From Candidatus Rifleibacteriota bacterium (lineage in GTDB: Bacteria > Riflebacteria > Ozemobacteria > Ozemobacterales > Ozemobacteraceae), in contig JAKQQP010000233.1 in NCBI GenBank assembly GCA_029564115.1, positions 1 through 64,000 of the forward strand: DNA of 64,000 nt. The letters run 5' to 3'. Below the pieces are notes generated by a model. The model was not told the DNA's origin and searched no databases. It saw only the letters and a list, made by a program, of their open reading frames with translations. This document shows positions 1-9,144 of this stretch, piece after piece (position 1 is the first letter of the stretch; each line of letters starts with the position of its first letter). The position numbers and the translations under genes are program-made.

Positions 1-32
1 AATCTTGTGCACTACCATTGTGCTACTTCGTC
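1..32 (-). tRNA. partial tRNA, 5' half only, cut by window edge
   Basis: On the minus strand the sequence reads as the 5' half of a tRNA: a 7-base acceptor strand GACGAAG, T8-A9, a D stem GCAC/GTGC with a GGTA-containing D loop, then an anticodon 5' strand CAAGA and the two Us before the anticodon. The anticodon itself lies outside the window, so the amino acid cannot be read. It follows three complete tRNAs in the same direction and is probably the last visible member of their operon. Confidence 0.55.
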
Positions 33-61
33 CATAAAGCCTAGACGAGATCAGCCTTCAC

Positions 62-135
62 CGCGCCAGAGAGGACTCGAACCCCTGGCCCGCAGCTTAG
101 AAGGCTGCTGCTCTATCCACCTGAGCTACTGGCGC
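62..135 (-). tRNA. tRNA-Arg (anticodon TCT)
   Basis: The minus strand folds as a full cloverleaf: acceptor GCGCCAG pairs with CTGGCGC, the D arm contains AGGTGGATAGAGC, the anticodon loop reads CTTCTAA (anticodon TCT) and the T arm carries GGTTCGAGTCC. The discriminator base is G and CCA is not encoded. It lies between tRNA-Gly and the truncated tRNA. Confidence 0.95.
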
Positions 136-152
136 AACCAAAGATAAAAGAA

Positions 153-225
153 AGCGGGAAACGGGACTTGAACCCGCGACATCCACCTTGGCAAGGTGGC
201 GCTCTACCAACTGAGCTATTCCCGC
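153..225 (-). tRNA. tRNA-Gly (anticodon GCC)
   Basis: The minus strand gives acceptor GCGGGAA/TTCCCGC, D arm AGCTCAGTTGGTAGAGC, anticodon loop with GCC inside a CCACC/GGTGG-type stem, and T arm GGGTTCAAGTCCC. The discriminator is U, as usual for bacterial tRNA-Gly. CCA is not encoded. Confidence 0.95.
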
Positions 226-240
226 AAACCGTGCAACCTA

Positions 241-313
241 TCGGGGCGACTGGACTCGAACCAGCGGCCCTCTGGTCCCAAACCAGATGCGCTACCAACT
301 GCGCTACGCCCCG
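241..313 (-). tRNA. tRNA-Pro (anticodon TGG)
   Basis: The minus strand folds with acceptor CGGGGCG/CGCCCCG, D arm containing GTTGGTAG, anticodon stem TCTGG/CCAGA with anticodon TGG, and T arm CTGGTTCGAGTCCAG. The discriminator is A. It is the first tRNA of the leftward cluster, about 24 nt downstream of the expected transcription start. Confidence 0.95.
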
Positions 314-343
314 GCGCTGCGACCTTGCGTTGCAACGAAATGT

Positions 344-372
344 ATATTACCAGAGTTCAATTTTACAGTCAA
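344..372 (-). promoter_or_regulatory. sigma70-type promoter of the tRNA operon
   Basis: On the minus strand there is a -35 box TTGACT (372-367), a 17-bp spacer and a -10 box TAATAT (349-344). Spacing is ideal and both boxes are near consensus. It points at tRNA-Pro 31 bp downstream, so it should drive the tRNA cluster. Confidence 0.8.
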
Positions 373-474
373 GCATTTTTTTAAAATATTTTTAAACTCA
401 GGTGAAACACCGATAAAAAAAGGCCCGGAGACACCCCGATAACGCATAATGAACAAAACCGAACACAGCAAAGG

Positions 475-503
475 TTGTCGTCCTGTTTATTTTCTGGTAC
501 ATT
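475..503 (+). promoter_or_regulatory. possible promoter for the polysaccharide operon
   Basis: TTGTCG (475-480), a 17-bp spacer and TACATT (498-503) lie 46 bp upstream of the wecC start. The boxes match consensus only moderately. The rest of 314-549 is AT-rich and shows no gene. Confidence 0.4.
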
Positions 504-549
504 GCCCGCAGCGTTTTTATACTCACCCTCTACAGAGGTAAACAAATAA

Positions 550-1743
550 ATGAAGCAGATCTGCGTTATCGGCCTCGGGTATATAGGTCTTCCCACAAGT
601 TCGATCCTGGCAGCAAAGGGCTACCAGGTTCTTGGAGTCGATGTCAGCGAAAAAGTTGTCGAAACCATAAACAGCGGCAAGATCCATATCACAGAACCCG
701 ATCTCGACCTCTTCGTCAAAGCTGCAGTACAATCAGGCAAGCTGCGGGCCACTACCTGCCCGGAAGAAAGCGAAACCTTCATTATCGCTGTTCCCACGCC
801 ATTCAAAAGCGACAAAAAGCCTGACATGAGCTATGTTGAAGCAGCAACACGAAGCCTGGTAAGATTTCTGAAGCCAGGCAATCTGGTAATTCTCGAGTCG
901 ACTTCGCCGCCAGAAACCTGCAAAAAAATCATAGCGCCGATCATCAAAGAAGCCGGTCTCACTCCAGGGAAAGACGTTTTCGTGGCTCACTGCCCCGAAC
1001 GAGTGCTTCCGGGGCAAATCATGCGTGAAGTCGTCGAAAACGACAGGGTAATAGGTGGCCTTACCCCTGAATGCGCCGAAAAAGCGCGCGCCCTTTACTC
1101 GACTTTTGTCAAAGGGCAGATCCACATAACCGATTCCACGACCGCCGAGATGGTCAAACTCGTTGAAAACAGCTTTCGCGACGTAAACATCGCTTTTGCC
1201 AACGAACTCTCGATCATCTGCGACCACCTCAAGCTCAACGTCTGGGAGCTGATAAAGCTTGCCAATCTTCACCCCCGCGTCAACATTCTGCGACCCGGCC
1301 CCGGAGTCGGCGGGCACTGCATCGCCGTCGACCCATGGTTCATAGTCGATGCCTGTCGCGAAGAAGCCAGAATCATAAGAACAGCCCGAGAAGTAAACGA
1401 CAGCAAGCCGGCCTTCGTCGTAAAGAAGGTGCAGCAGGCCGCCGCCCGTTTCAAAGAACCGGTTATAGGAATTCTTGGCCTGTCCTACAAACAGGACATC
1501 GATGATATGCGCGAATCACCAGCCGTAGAGATCGCACATGAAATCAAGCGCAACAGCATCGGCAAACTCATGGTATGCGAACCTTATTGTTTGCAGCACC
1601 CTGACTTTGAAATTTTTGAACTTGAGTCTGTTCTCAAGGAAGCAGACATCCTTCTTCTTCTGGTACCTCACCAGCAGTTTAAAAAAGTGAACCCAGAACT
1701 TCTCAAGCCTAAAATAGTGATAGATACCTGTGGAATATGGTGA
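550..1743 (+). CDS. wecC: UDP-N-acetyl-D-mannosamine dehydrogenase
   Basis: This 397-residue protein belongs to the UDP-glucose/UDP-ManNAc dehydrogenase family, which oxidises C6 of a UDP-sugar twice with NAD to give a uronic acid for surface polysaccharides. The N-terminus has the Rossmann motif GLGYIGLP (residues 8-15). The centre has ESTSPPETC and AHCPERVLPG, followed by the catalytic cysteine in GPGVGGHC (Cys257) and the C-terminal UDP-binding domain. HCPERVLPG and the overall length fit the WecC/MnaB branch better than UDP-glucose dehydrogenases. An AGAGGT ribosome-binding site precedes the ATG. It is the first gene of an operon; the next gene starts 4 bp after its stop. The family is certain; the exact sugar is inferred from the motif pattern. 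Confidence 0.9.
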   Translation: MKQICVIGLGYIGLPTSSILAAKGYQVLGVDVSEKVVETINSGKIHITEPDLDLFVKAAVQSGKLRATTCPEESETFIIAVPTPFKSDKKPDMSYVEAATRSLVRFLKPGNLVILESTSPPETCKKIIAPIIKEAGLTPGKDVFVAHCPERVLPGQIMREVVENDRVIGGLTPECAEKARALYSTFVKGQIHITDSTTAEMVKLVENSFRDVNIAFANELSIICDHLKLNVWELIKLANLHPRVNILRPGPGVGGHCIAVDPWFIVDACREEARIIRTAREVNDSKPAFVVKKVQQAAARFKEPVIGILGLSYKQDIDDMRESPAVEIAHEIKRNSIGKLMVCEPYCLQHPDFEIFELESVLKEADILLLLVPHQQFKKVNPELLKPKIVIDTCGIW

Positions 1744-1747
1744 TTAA

Positions 1748-3256
1748 ATGAAATTATTATTGATAGACCCGCCCTTTAAAAGCTTCGCCGGCATTTTCAG
1801 TCTTTATTTTCCGTTGGGATTGGCGTATCTGGCTGGAGCGGCAAAAAAAGCCGGCTACGAATGCAGCATTCTCGATATGGATGCCGCTGAAGCCAAAGAG
1901 GGCTCGTTGAATTTTTCCCGTGAATATGAGAGCTACAACAACTACATAACCGCTCTGAACGACCCGCAACACCCAACCTGGGAACTGATGAGACAGCTGA
2001 TAAGCCGGCAAAACCCTGATTTTATAGGCATATCGGCACTCACCACCAAATTCGGCTCTGTGATTCAGACGGCCAGGTTCTGCCGTCAGGTCCTTCCCGG
2101 AATACCAATAATAGTTGGTGGAGCGCATGCTTCAACCATGCCACAACTCACGGCCGAAATACCTGAAGTAGATTACGTTCTGCGAGGAGAAGCCGACGAA
2201 TCACTGCCTGAACTGCTGAATACCATTCGTGATGGCGGCGATTTGAGCAAAGTCGGCAGCCTGACCTGGAAAAAAGGTGGCAGAATAATTCACAATCCCG
2301 ACCGACCCTTTACCCAGGATCTCGACAGTTTAGCGCTTCCTGACCGCAGCGCCCTTCTAAACCCTGAACACTACTCATCAGAAGATATGGGCGTAATACT
2401 GACTTCTCGCGGTTGCCCGTTTCGCTGCAGCTACTGTTTCCATATGTGGGAAAGACGCGTCAGGTTCAGATCGGTGGAATCGGTAATCGAAGAGATCATC
2501 GCCGTTAACCGGGCCTATGGCACAACACAGTTCTCACTTAAAGACGACTCTTTCACAGTACGCCGCAAACATGTCCTGGCTCTTTGCGAAGCTTTCAAGA
2601 AACTGCCATTCAAAATAACCTTCAATTGCACAACACGCGTCGACATTCTTGACGACGAACTGGTTGCCGCAATGAAAGACGCAGGACTGGCACAACTCAG
2701 CGTGGGCATAGAATCAGGGTCGGCACGCATTCTCAAAGAAACCGACAAAGATATCACTCACGAGCAGATACTGAAAGCGGCTAAACTGCTCAATCATCAC
2801 AGAGTGTTCTGGACAGGCTATTTCATGATCGGTCTGCCGACCGAAACAGAGGAAGATATTCTCAAAACCATTGCCTTTCTGCACAAAGCCCGCCCATATT
2901 ATGGCGGCATAGGTGTCTACAGCCCGTTTCCCAAGACCAAGCTATTCGATCAGGGCGTTGAAATGGGGCTTTTAGACCCGAATCCACCTCTGGAACATTT
3001 TCTGAAAACGAACCCCAAAGACCTTTTCTTCAGAGATCCGGCGAAAAGAGTCGTAAATATCGACCACGAAAAGTTTCAAGAACTCTCAGAACAAGCATCA
3101 CAGGAATTTCACAAGCACAATTCAAACCTGTTCAATCTGCTGAGGCGCGGTTTTGCAAGACGAAAAGCCTATATGTATGATCCTTCGTTGTTACGACGTG
3201 ATTTTGGGCGTGCTCTTGATTTTCTCGGGCTGAACCGAATCTGGGATCAACACTGA
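1748..3256 (+). CDS. B12-binding-type radical SAM protein
   Basis: This 502-residue protein has an N-terminal cobalamin-binding-type Rossmann domain (about residues 1-140, beginning LLLIDPPF, with FPLGLAYLAG and GISALTTK). A radical SAM domain follows, whose iron-sulfur cysteines lie in RGCPFRCSYC (Cys223, Cys227, Cys230). Such enzymes often methylate or rearrange unreactive carbons. Its place between a nucleotide-sugar dehydrogenase and an asparagine synthetase homologue suggests it modifies a polysaccharide precursor or its substituent. The substrate is not evident. It starts 4 bp after wecC and ends 2 bp before the next gene, so co-translation is likely. Confidence 0.85.
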   Translation: MKLLLIDPPFKSFAGIFSLYFPLGLAYLAGAAKKAGYECSILDMDAAEAKEGSLNFSREYESYNNYITALNDPQHPTWELMRQLISRQNPDFIGISALTTKFGSVIQTARFCRQVLPGIPIIVGGAHASTMPQLTAEIPEVDYVLRGEADESLPELLNTIRDGGDLSKVGSLTWKKGGRIIHNPDRPFTQDLDSLALPDRSALLNPEHYSSEDMGVILTSRGCPFRCSYCFHMWERRVRFRSVESVIEEIIAVNRAYGTTQFSLKDDSFTVRRKHVLALCEAFKKLPFKITFNCTTRVDILDDELVAAMKDAGLAQLSVGIESGSARILKETDKDITHEQILKAAKLLNHHRVFWTGYFMIGLPTETEEDILKTIAFLHKARPYYGGIGVYSPFPKTKLFDQGVEMGLLDPNPPLEHFLKTNPKDLFFRDPAKRVVNIDHEKFQELSEQASQEFHKHNSNLFNLLRRGFARRKAYMYDPSLLRRDFGRALDFLGLNRIWDQH

Positions 3257-3258
3257 TC

Positions 3259-5187
3259 ATGTGCGGAATAGCTGGGTACAGCGGCAATTTCGATCGGACA
3301 CTTCTGCCCTCGATGGTGTCTGCAATCAGCCATCGAGGTCCAGATGACAACGGCACCTTCTTTTCAGCTGACGGCAGAACGGGGCTGGGTCATGCCCGCC
3401 TCTCGATTATCGACCTGAGTTCTGATGGCCACCAGCCAATGACCAACGAAGATCGTTCTCTGTGGCTGGTCTTCAATGGTGAGATTTACAATTTTGTTGA
3501 ATTGCGTGACGAACTGCAGGCAAAAGGGCACCGCTTCGCCAGCAGTGCCGACTCAGAAGTATTGCTGCATCTTTACGAAGAACACGGGCAGACGATGCTT
3601 CCGATGCTTAACGGCATTTTCGCTTTTGCAATCTACGATTCTCATAAAAACATAATTTTTATAGCTCGCGATCATCTCGGCGTCAAACCCCTTTACATGG
3701 CTGAAACGCCTGCAGGCACAGCGTTTTGCTCTGAACTCAAGGGTCTGTTGCCATGCCCCGGCCTGAATCGAGACATTGACATGCGTGCCGTAAACGCACA
3801 CCTGACCTATATCTGGAGCCCATCACCAGCTACGATGCTCAAGGGAGTGAAAAAGCTGCCACCCGGCTCTGCCTGTGTAGTTGAACATGGGCGGATAAGC
3901 AGGCAGTGGCAGTGGTATAAACTACCGTATGATGGCACCAGAAGCAGACATGACTTCGCCAGCAGCGCCGTTGAACTCGCCAGACACCTTGAAACAGCAG
4001 TAAAGCGACAGCTCGTCGCCGATGTTCCAGTCGGAGCGTTTCTCTCCGGAGGCCTTGACTCAAGTGCGATTGTGGCAATGATGCGCAAAATCATGCCCGA
4101 CGCTCCGATCAGGTGCTACAGTATAGGTTTCAGTGACGACAAAGACGTCGAGGGCTGCCCGGCAGACCTGCCATATGCAGTCAAGGTGGCAGACCATCTT
4201 AAAGTCGATCTTGAAACGATACGCGTAACGCCGCAACAGTTGATCGAGCGAATAAGTGAGCTGATCTGGTTTCTTGATGAGCCACAAGCCGACCCGGCAC
4301 CGGTGAACGCCATGTTTATAGCCGAAAAGGCGAAAAATGATGGAATCAAGGTGCTGCTGTCAGGAGCTGGAGGCGACGACATATTCACCGGATACCGCCG
4401 GCATCTCGCCATGAAAACAGAAACCTTATGGCAGTGGCTGCCGGGCCCGGCCCGAAAACTGGCTGGCCGACTGGCTTCTGCGCATGCCGATGTTCGCAAT
4501 CCGTGGGCAAGACGGCTGGTTAAAGTCTTGCAGAACGCACATTTGCCCGCTTCCGACAGGCTCTTCGCTTACTATCAGTGGTCTTCTGACGAGCTTCGCC
4601 ACAATCTTTTCGCTAGACAGCACAGAGAAGAAGCTTTTTCAGAACCTGTAAACAAACCATTATCAGATGCACTGAACTCGATCAGTTCTGAACACGACCC
4701 GATAAACCAGATGCTCTTCCTTGACAGCCATTTTTTTCTGCCTGATCACAATCTCAACTATACTGACAAGACCTGCATGCGCTACGGCGTCGAAGCCAGA
4801 GTACCACTTCTCGACCCAGACATGGTAGCCTTTGCCAGCAAAATCCCCACAGCCTTCAAACAGACTTTCACCACCGGCAAAGCCGTTTTTAAAAAAGCGA
4901 TGGAACCCTATCTGCCATACGAAGTTATTTACCGGCCAAAAACTGCTTTTGGGGCGCCTCTGCGACAATGGGTAAGAAACGATCTGCGCCCGATAATTGG
5001 CCAGCTGCTCTCACCGCAGGTAATCGAGGCCCGGGGCATATTTGCCCCAGAAACAGTCAGTCGCCTCATTCAAGATGATCAGGAAGGACGTATCGACGGT
5101 AGTTACACAATCTTTTCTCTCTTATGTATAGAAATCTGGTGCCAGCTTTTTATTGACGGCACCCCATGGCAAAAAATAAAAATCTGA
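3259..5187 (+). CDS. asnB: asparagine synthase (glutamine-hydrolysing) family protein
   Basis: This 642-residue protein has an N-terminal class II glutamine amidotransferase domain whose nucleophile is Cys2 (MCGIAGYSG), with SHRGPDD and FNGEIYNF motifs. A C-terminal synthetase domain carries the ATP-pyrophosphatase loop LSGGLDSSAIVA and SGAGGDD. Length and motifs match AsnB. In polysaccharide clusters these enzymes commonly amidate sugar uronic acids rather than make free asparagine. The neighbouring UDP-ManNAcA-forming dehydrogenase makes that role attractive here, but it is inference. It follows the radical SAM gene by 2 bp. Confidence 0.9.
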   Translation: MCGIAGYSGNFDRTLLPSMVSAISHRGPDDNGTFFSADGRTGLGHARLSIIDLSSDGHQPMTNEDRSLWLVFNGEIYNFVELRDELQAKGHRFASSADSEVLLHLYEEHGQTMLPMLNGIFAFAIYDSHKNIIFIARDHLGVKPLYMAETPAGTAFCSELKGLLPCPGLNRDIDMRAVNAHLTYIWSPSPATMLKGVKKLPPGSACVVEHGRISRQWQWYKLPYDGTRSRHDFASSAVELARHLETAVKRQLVADVPVGAFLSGGLDSSAIVAMMRKIMPDAPIRCYSIGFSDDKDVEGCPADLPYAVKVADHLKVDLETIRVTPQQLIERISELIWFLDEPQADPAPVNAMFIAEKAKNDGIKVLLSGAGGDDIFTGYRRHLAMKTETLWQWLPGPARKLAGRLASAHADVRNPWARRLVKVLQNAHLPASDRLFAYYQWSSDELRHNLFARQHREEAFSEPVNKPLSDALNSISSEHDPINQMLFLDSHFFLPDHNLNYTDKTCMRYGVEARVPLLDPDMVAFASKIPTAFKQTFTTGKAVFKKAMEPYLPYEVIYRPKTAFGAPLRQWVRNDLRPIIGQLLSPQVIEARGIFAPETVSRLIQDDQEGRIDGSYTIFSLLCIEIWCQLFIDGTPWQKIKI

Positions 5188-5214
5188 CACACAAAAAACC
5201 AGGAGCTGCGTTAT

Positions 5215-7353
5215 ATGAAACAGATTCTGCAAAGTCTGAAAACCGGCCAGATAGAACTGGCCGAACTGCCTGTGCCAAGGGTAAAGCCCGGTACCCTGCT
5301 GATAAAAACAAGCCGCACCCTTATCTCTCTCGGCACAGAACGCATGCTTCTCAACTTTGGCAAAGCCGGCTGGGTCGACAAAGCCAGACAGCAGCCCGAC
5401 AAAGTCAAACAGGTCGTACAGAAGGTCAAAACTGATGGCCTCATGCCGACGGTAAATGCGGTTTTTAACAAACTCGACCAGCCTCTTGCCCTTGGCTACT
5501 CAAATGCCGGCATCGTGCTGGAAGTTGGAGCCGGCGTATTCGGTTTCAAACCCGGTGACCGTGTTGTTTCAAACGGCAACCACGCTGAAGTGGTATGCAT
5601 TCCGGCCAACCTCTGTGCCCGCATACCAGATGAGGTCGATGACACAAGCGCCAGCTTCACCGTCGTCTCCTCGATCGCTCTTGAAGGAGTGAGACTCATC
5701 AACCCGACTCTTGGTGAAAGCATTGCCGTCATTGGCCTTGGCCTGATCGGCCTGCTGACCTGTCAAATCCTCAAGGCCAACGGCTGTCGGGTTATAGGCT
5801 TCGACTTCGATCGCGGCAAAGTCGAACTGGCTAGAGAATACGGAATATCGGCCTATGACATTTCGCATGGCAACAGCCCGGTTGAACTGGCAATGAACTT
5901 TTCACGGGGCTACGGCGTGGATGGCGTAATCATAACCGCTGCCACCAGCAGTAACGAACCGATACAACATGCGCCACAGATGTGCCGCAAACGTGGCCGC
6001 GTCGTTCTTGTCGGGGTTTCCGGCCTCAATCTGTCACGTGATGACTTTTACAAAAAAGAAATTTCCTTTCAGGTTTCATGCTCTTACGGCCCCGGCCGAT
6101 ATGCCAGTGAATACGAAGAAAAAGGCCTGGATTACCCGATCGGTTTCGTGCGCTGGACCGAGCAGCGTAATTTTGAAGCGGTTCTCGACCTGATGGCGGC
6201 AGGCAAACTGCGCACAGCCGAGCTTGTCAGCCACGAAATTCCCTTTACTGACGCACAAAAAGCCTATGAGATGGTTGCGGAAGCAAGAGATATTCTTGGA
6301 TTGATTCTGACATACGACGGCAACGTTGATCTGAGCAACAGGTCTGTGGCTCTGTGCGAAAATATGCATCATCGACCGGCCGCGTGTGAAAAGGCTGTAA
6401 TCGGCTTTATCGGTGCCGGAAATTATGCTGGTGGCGTGTTGATACCAGCCTTTGCCAAAACGGGAGCGGTTCTCAAGACCATTGCCAGTGCCGGCGGAGT
6501 TACCGGCAGCCACATTGGCAGCCGACATGGCTTTGCCATCAGCACCACCGATACATCGAGAATTTTTAACGACCCCGAAATCAATACCGTGGTCATAGCC
6601 ACCCGACACTCTTCGCATGCCCGTTTTGTCATCGAAGCCCTGAAAAGCGGGCGTAACGTTTTTGTAGAAAAGCCACTGTGCCTGAACTTTTCTGAGCTTG
6701 AAGAAATAAAAACGGTCTGGCTCGAGGCATCTAAAAAGCACCCTGCGCATCTTATGGTTGGTTTCAACAGGCGTTTTTCACCACTCACAGCTGCTGCAGT
6801 CGAGAACCTTCGGGCTGGCAACGCCCCGGCAAGCATTGTCATCACCGTAAATGCCGGCCAGATACCGGCTGACCACTGGGCTCACGATTTTGCAGCCAGC
6901 GGTGGAAGAATCATAGGTGAAGGTTGTCACTTTATTGACCTGATCAGGTTTATGGCAGGCAGTCCAATAGAAAATATACAGACAATAAGCATGCAGGACC
7001 CGCTCGCCAAAGAAAGAGCCGCCGACACAGTCAGTATAAGCATGACATGCCGCAACGGCTCGATTGGAACACTTCACTATTTTGCCAATGGCAGCAAGGA
7101 TTTTCCGAAAGAACGCATTGAAGTCTTTTGCGGCGGCCGAATTCTGCAGATAGATAACTTTAAAAGCCTGCATTATTTTGGCTGGCCGGGCGGCAAGAAC
7201 CTTTCTTTATGGTCTCAGGACAAGGGCCAGGAAGCCTGCGTCGCCGCTTTCATCAATGCAATCGAAAAAGGTCTGCCGACACCGATCGACTTCAGCGAAT
7301 TACATGAAGTTGCAGCATTAACTTTACAGGCCGGCGGTATTCTACTAGACTGA
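5215..7353 (+). CDS. bi-domain oxidoreductase: alcohol dehydrogenase-like plus Gfo/Idh/MocA
   Basis: This 712-residue fusion has an N-terminal medium-chain dehydrogenase domain (about 1-345; nucleotide motif GLGLIGLLTCQIL). Its C-terminal half is a Gfo/Idh/MocA sugar oxidoreductase (about 370-712; FIGAGNYAGG and the family signature VFVEKPLCL). Proteins of this architecture are repeatedly found beside heparinase-fold proteins and glycosyltransferases in exopolysaccharide loci, and the same neighbours occur here. Both halves appear to keep their dinucleotide-binding sites, so sequential redox steps on a nucleotide sugar are plausible. An AGGAG site lies upstream of the ATG. The substrate is unknown. 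Confidence 0.88.
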   Translation: MKQILQSLKTGQIELAELPVPRVKPGTLLIKTSRTLISLGTERMLLNFGKAGWVDKARQQPDKVKQVVQKVKTDGLMPTVNAVFNKLDQPLALGYSNAGIVLEVGAGVFGFKPGDRVVSNGNHAEVVCIPANLCARIPDEVDDTSASFTVVSSIALEGVRLINPTLGESIAVIGLGLIGLLTCQILKANGCRVIGFDFDRGKVELAREYGISAYDISHGNSPVELAMNFSRGYGVDGVIITAATSSNEPIQHAPQMCRKRGRVVLVGVSGLNLSRDDFYKKEISFQVSCSYGPGRYASEYEEKGLDYPIGFVRWTEQRNFEAVLDLMAAGKLRTAELVSHEIPFTDAQKAYEMVAEARDILGLILTYDGNVDLSNRSVALCENMHHRPAACEKAVIGFIGAGNYAGGVLIPAFAKTGAVLKTIASAGGVTGSHIGSRHGFAISTTDTSRIFNDPEINTVVIATRHSSHARFVIEALKSGRNVFVEKPLCLNFSELEEIKTVWLEASKKHPAHLMVGFNRRFSPLTAAAVENLRAGNAPASIVITVNAGQIPADHWAHDFAASGGRIIGEGCHFIDLIRFMAGSPIENIQTISMQDPLAKERAADTVSISMTCRNGSIGTLHYFANGSKDFPKERIEVFCGGRILQIDNFKSLHYFGWPGGKNLSLWSQDKGQEACVAAFINAIEKGLPTPIDFSELHEVAALTLQAGGILLD

Positions 7354-7500
7354 TGAGAGTAGAATACAACGTTCTGACTCAACAGGTAGTCTTGAACCTC
7401 GACAAGACACTTCGATGAGTTTGAAGAAAAGCGATCCTGTCTTCAGATCTCGCGGTAATTGAACGGGCTTTTACATAATATTTCCGGGAAACTTTTGCCA

Positions 7501-9144
7501 ATGACTATCAGTCGATTATTCCACACAATCAGGCATCTGATGCCGGTACAAATCTATGGTCGCCCTATCTTCGCACTCAAACGAATGTTTTCACCGGCCG
7601 GCAACCCTGGGCAGCTGTGCAAACTGGCCGCCGAACTGAAGGGCAGACTGCTTTTGCAGGCTGCAGAAGATCTTGAGCTCAGCTTTCTCAATAAAGCCCA
7701 TCGCTTTGCGCCGGCAAAAATGCAATGGATCGCCGATCACTTTTCAGAAAAGCCAGATAAGCTGTGGGTCTACAACCTGAACTATTTTCGCTGGCTTCAC
7801 GACGGGCAGACAGAGCCGCACTCGCAGCAGAACCTTTTTCTTATTCTCGACTGGATCGAAAAAAATTCGTCACCCCAGGCCGAAAGCTGGGAACCTTACC
7901 CGCTCTCGCGTAGAATCACAGAGTGGGTCCGCTGGTGCCGGGAACACCCTGATCTCGACGAAGAAGCAGCTGAATGTATCAGAACTTCGATTGCCCGACA
8001 ATGCGACAGGTTGTTTTGTGACCTGGAATACCATAATCAGGCAAATCATCTTCTCGAAAACCTGAAGGCTCTTTTTGTCGCCAACGCTTTTCTGGCAGAA
8101 TATGAAGACAGTATAACCCCGGCACTGGAAAACAGACTGGAGTTTTGTATCGATGAACTGGTAGCCCAGATTCGTTTTCAGTTTATGCCTGACGGCGCGC
8201 ACTTTGAACGCAGCCCGATGTATCATGTCGAAATGCTGCATGCAATCGAAACAGCTCGGGCAGCGAACCGAAAACTCCTCGAACTCGATGGCATAAGCCC
8301 TGGCCTGAGCAGGAAAATAGCGCGCCTCGCAATTGTCTGCGGCGACAAAATACCGCTGATGCGCGACTGGTTGGCGGTAATGACCCATCCCGACGGCAAA
8401 GTCGCACAATTTAATGATTGCGCCCTGAAAAAGGGCATCGAACGAGACTGGAAAAGCATGAGCTATCTGCTAGAAAGTTCTGGTTTTTTCGTCAGACGCA
8501 ACCCTGAATACTATTTTGCCCTCAGCTGTGGCGAACCTTCGCCGCCTTTTCAACCCGGGCACAGCCACTGCGACATTCTTTCATACGAACTTTCGCTCGG
8601 TGGCCGACGCTGCATAATCGATACCGGCTGTGGTTCTTATCAGAACAGCGAAATCCGCGAGGAGTGTCGACGAACCGAATCTCATAACGTCCCGATGATC
8701 GAGCATTCAGAACAATCCGACATCTGGGGCAGTTTCAGAATCGGTCGCCGGGCCAGTGTGACCCACCGCAGCTACGACTCAGAAAACGGCATGCTGACAG
8801 TCGAGTTTATCGACCAGTTCGGGCAAAAATTCAGGCGCGAAGTGATTTTTAAACATGATTCCATAAAGATACGAGACCGCATGTCTGACCGCAGAATCAC
8901 CGGCAATTTTGTTTCGCTGATACAGCTTTCGCCAGAAGTCCGGGTTCATCTCGATGACCGCCCCGGAATCTACAGCTTCACCATTGGCAACACCGAATTC
9001 AGTATCAGCAGTGAAGCCAGAATCAGACCAACAACTTCAACCTGGTATCCCCAGTTCGGCGCTCCGATAAAAACCGAAAAACTTGTTTTGAGCAACCATC
9101 AAGCCGAGGCCATAGATTATGTCATCACCTGGAAAACCACTTAA
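7501..9144 (+). CDS. heparinase II/III-family protein
   Basis: This protein of about 547 residues shows the alginate-lyase-like helical domain (YNLNYFRWL, EPYPLSRRITEWVRW, NHLLENLKAL) followed by a heparinase II/III-like beta domain with GHSHCDILSYEL, where the histidines are typical active-site residues. A TTG 14 codons upstream is also open, but the ATG at 7501 (MTISRLFHTIRHL, YGRP) matches the usual family N-terminus and is preferred. No signal peptide is obvious, so the protein may act inside the cell or on a lipid-linked chain. It overlaps the following glycosyltransferase gene by 26 bp, which argues for coupled expression and a shared polysaccharide substrate. Confidence 0.88.
   Translation: MTISRLFHTIRHLMPVQIYGRPIFALKRMFSPAGNPGQLCKLAAELKGRLLLQAAEDLELSFLNKAHRFAPAKMQWIADHFSEKPDKLWVYNLNYFRWLHDGQTEPHSQQNLFLILDWIEKNSSPQAESWEPYPLSRRITEWVRWCREHPDLDEEAAECIRTSIARQCDRLFCDLEYHNQANHLLENLKALFVANAFLAEYEDSITPALENRLEFCIDELVAQIRFQFMPDGAHFERSPMYHVEMLHAIETARAANRKLLELDGISPGLSRKIARLAIVCGDKIPLMRDWLAVMTHPDGKVAQFNDCALKKGIERDWKSMSYLLESSGFFVRRNPEYYFALSCGEPSPPFQPGHSHCDILSYELSLGGRRCIIDTGCGSYQNSEIREECRRTESHNVPMIEHSEQSDIWGSFRIGRRASVTHRSYDSENGMLTVEFIDQFGQKFRREVIFKHDSIKIRDRMSDRRITGNFVSLIQLSPEVRVHLDDRPGIYSFTIGNTEFSISSEARIRPTTSTWYPQFGAPIKTEKLVLSNHQAEAIDYVITWKTT

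Noticed and set aside
733..1317. Long leftward reading frame opposite wecC
   Set aside because: It has no family motif or ribosome-binding site and lies wholly antisense to a well-supported gene.
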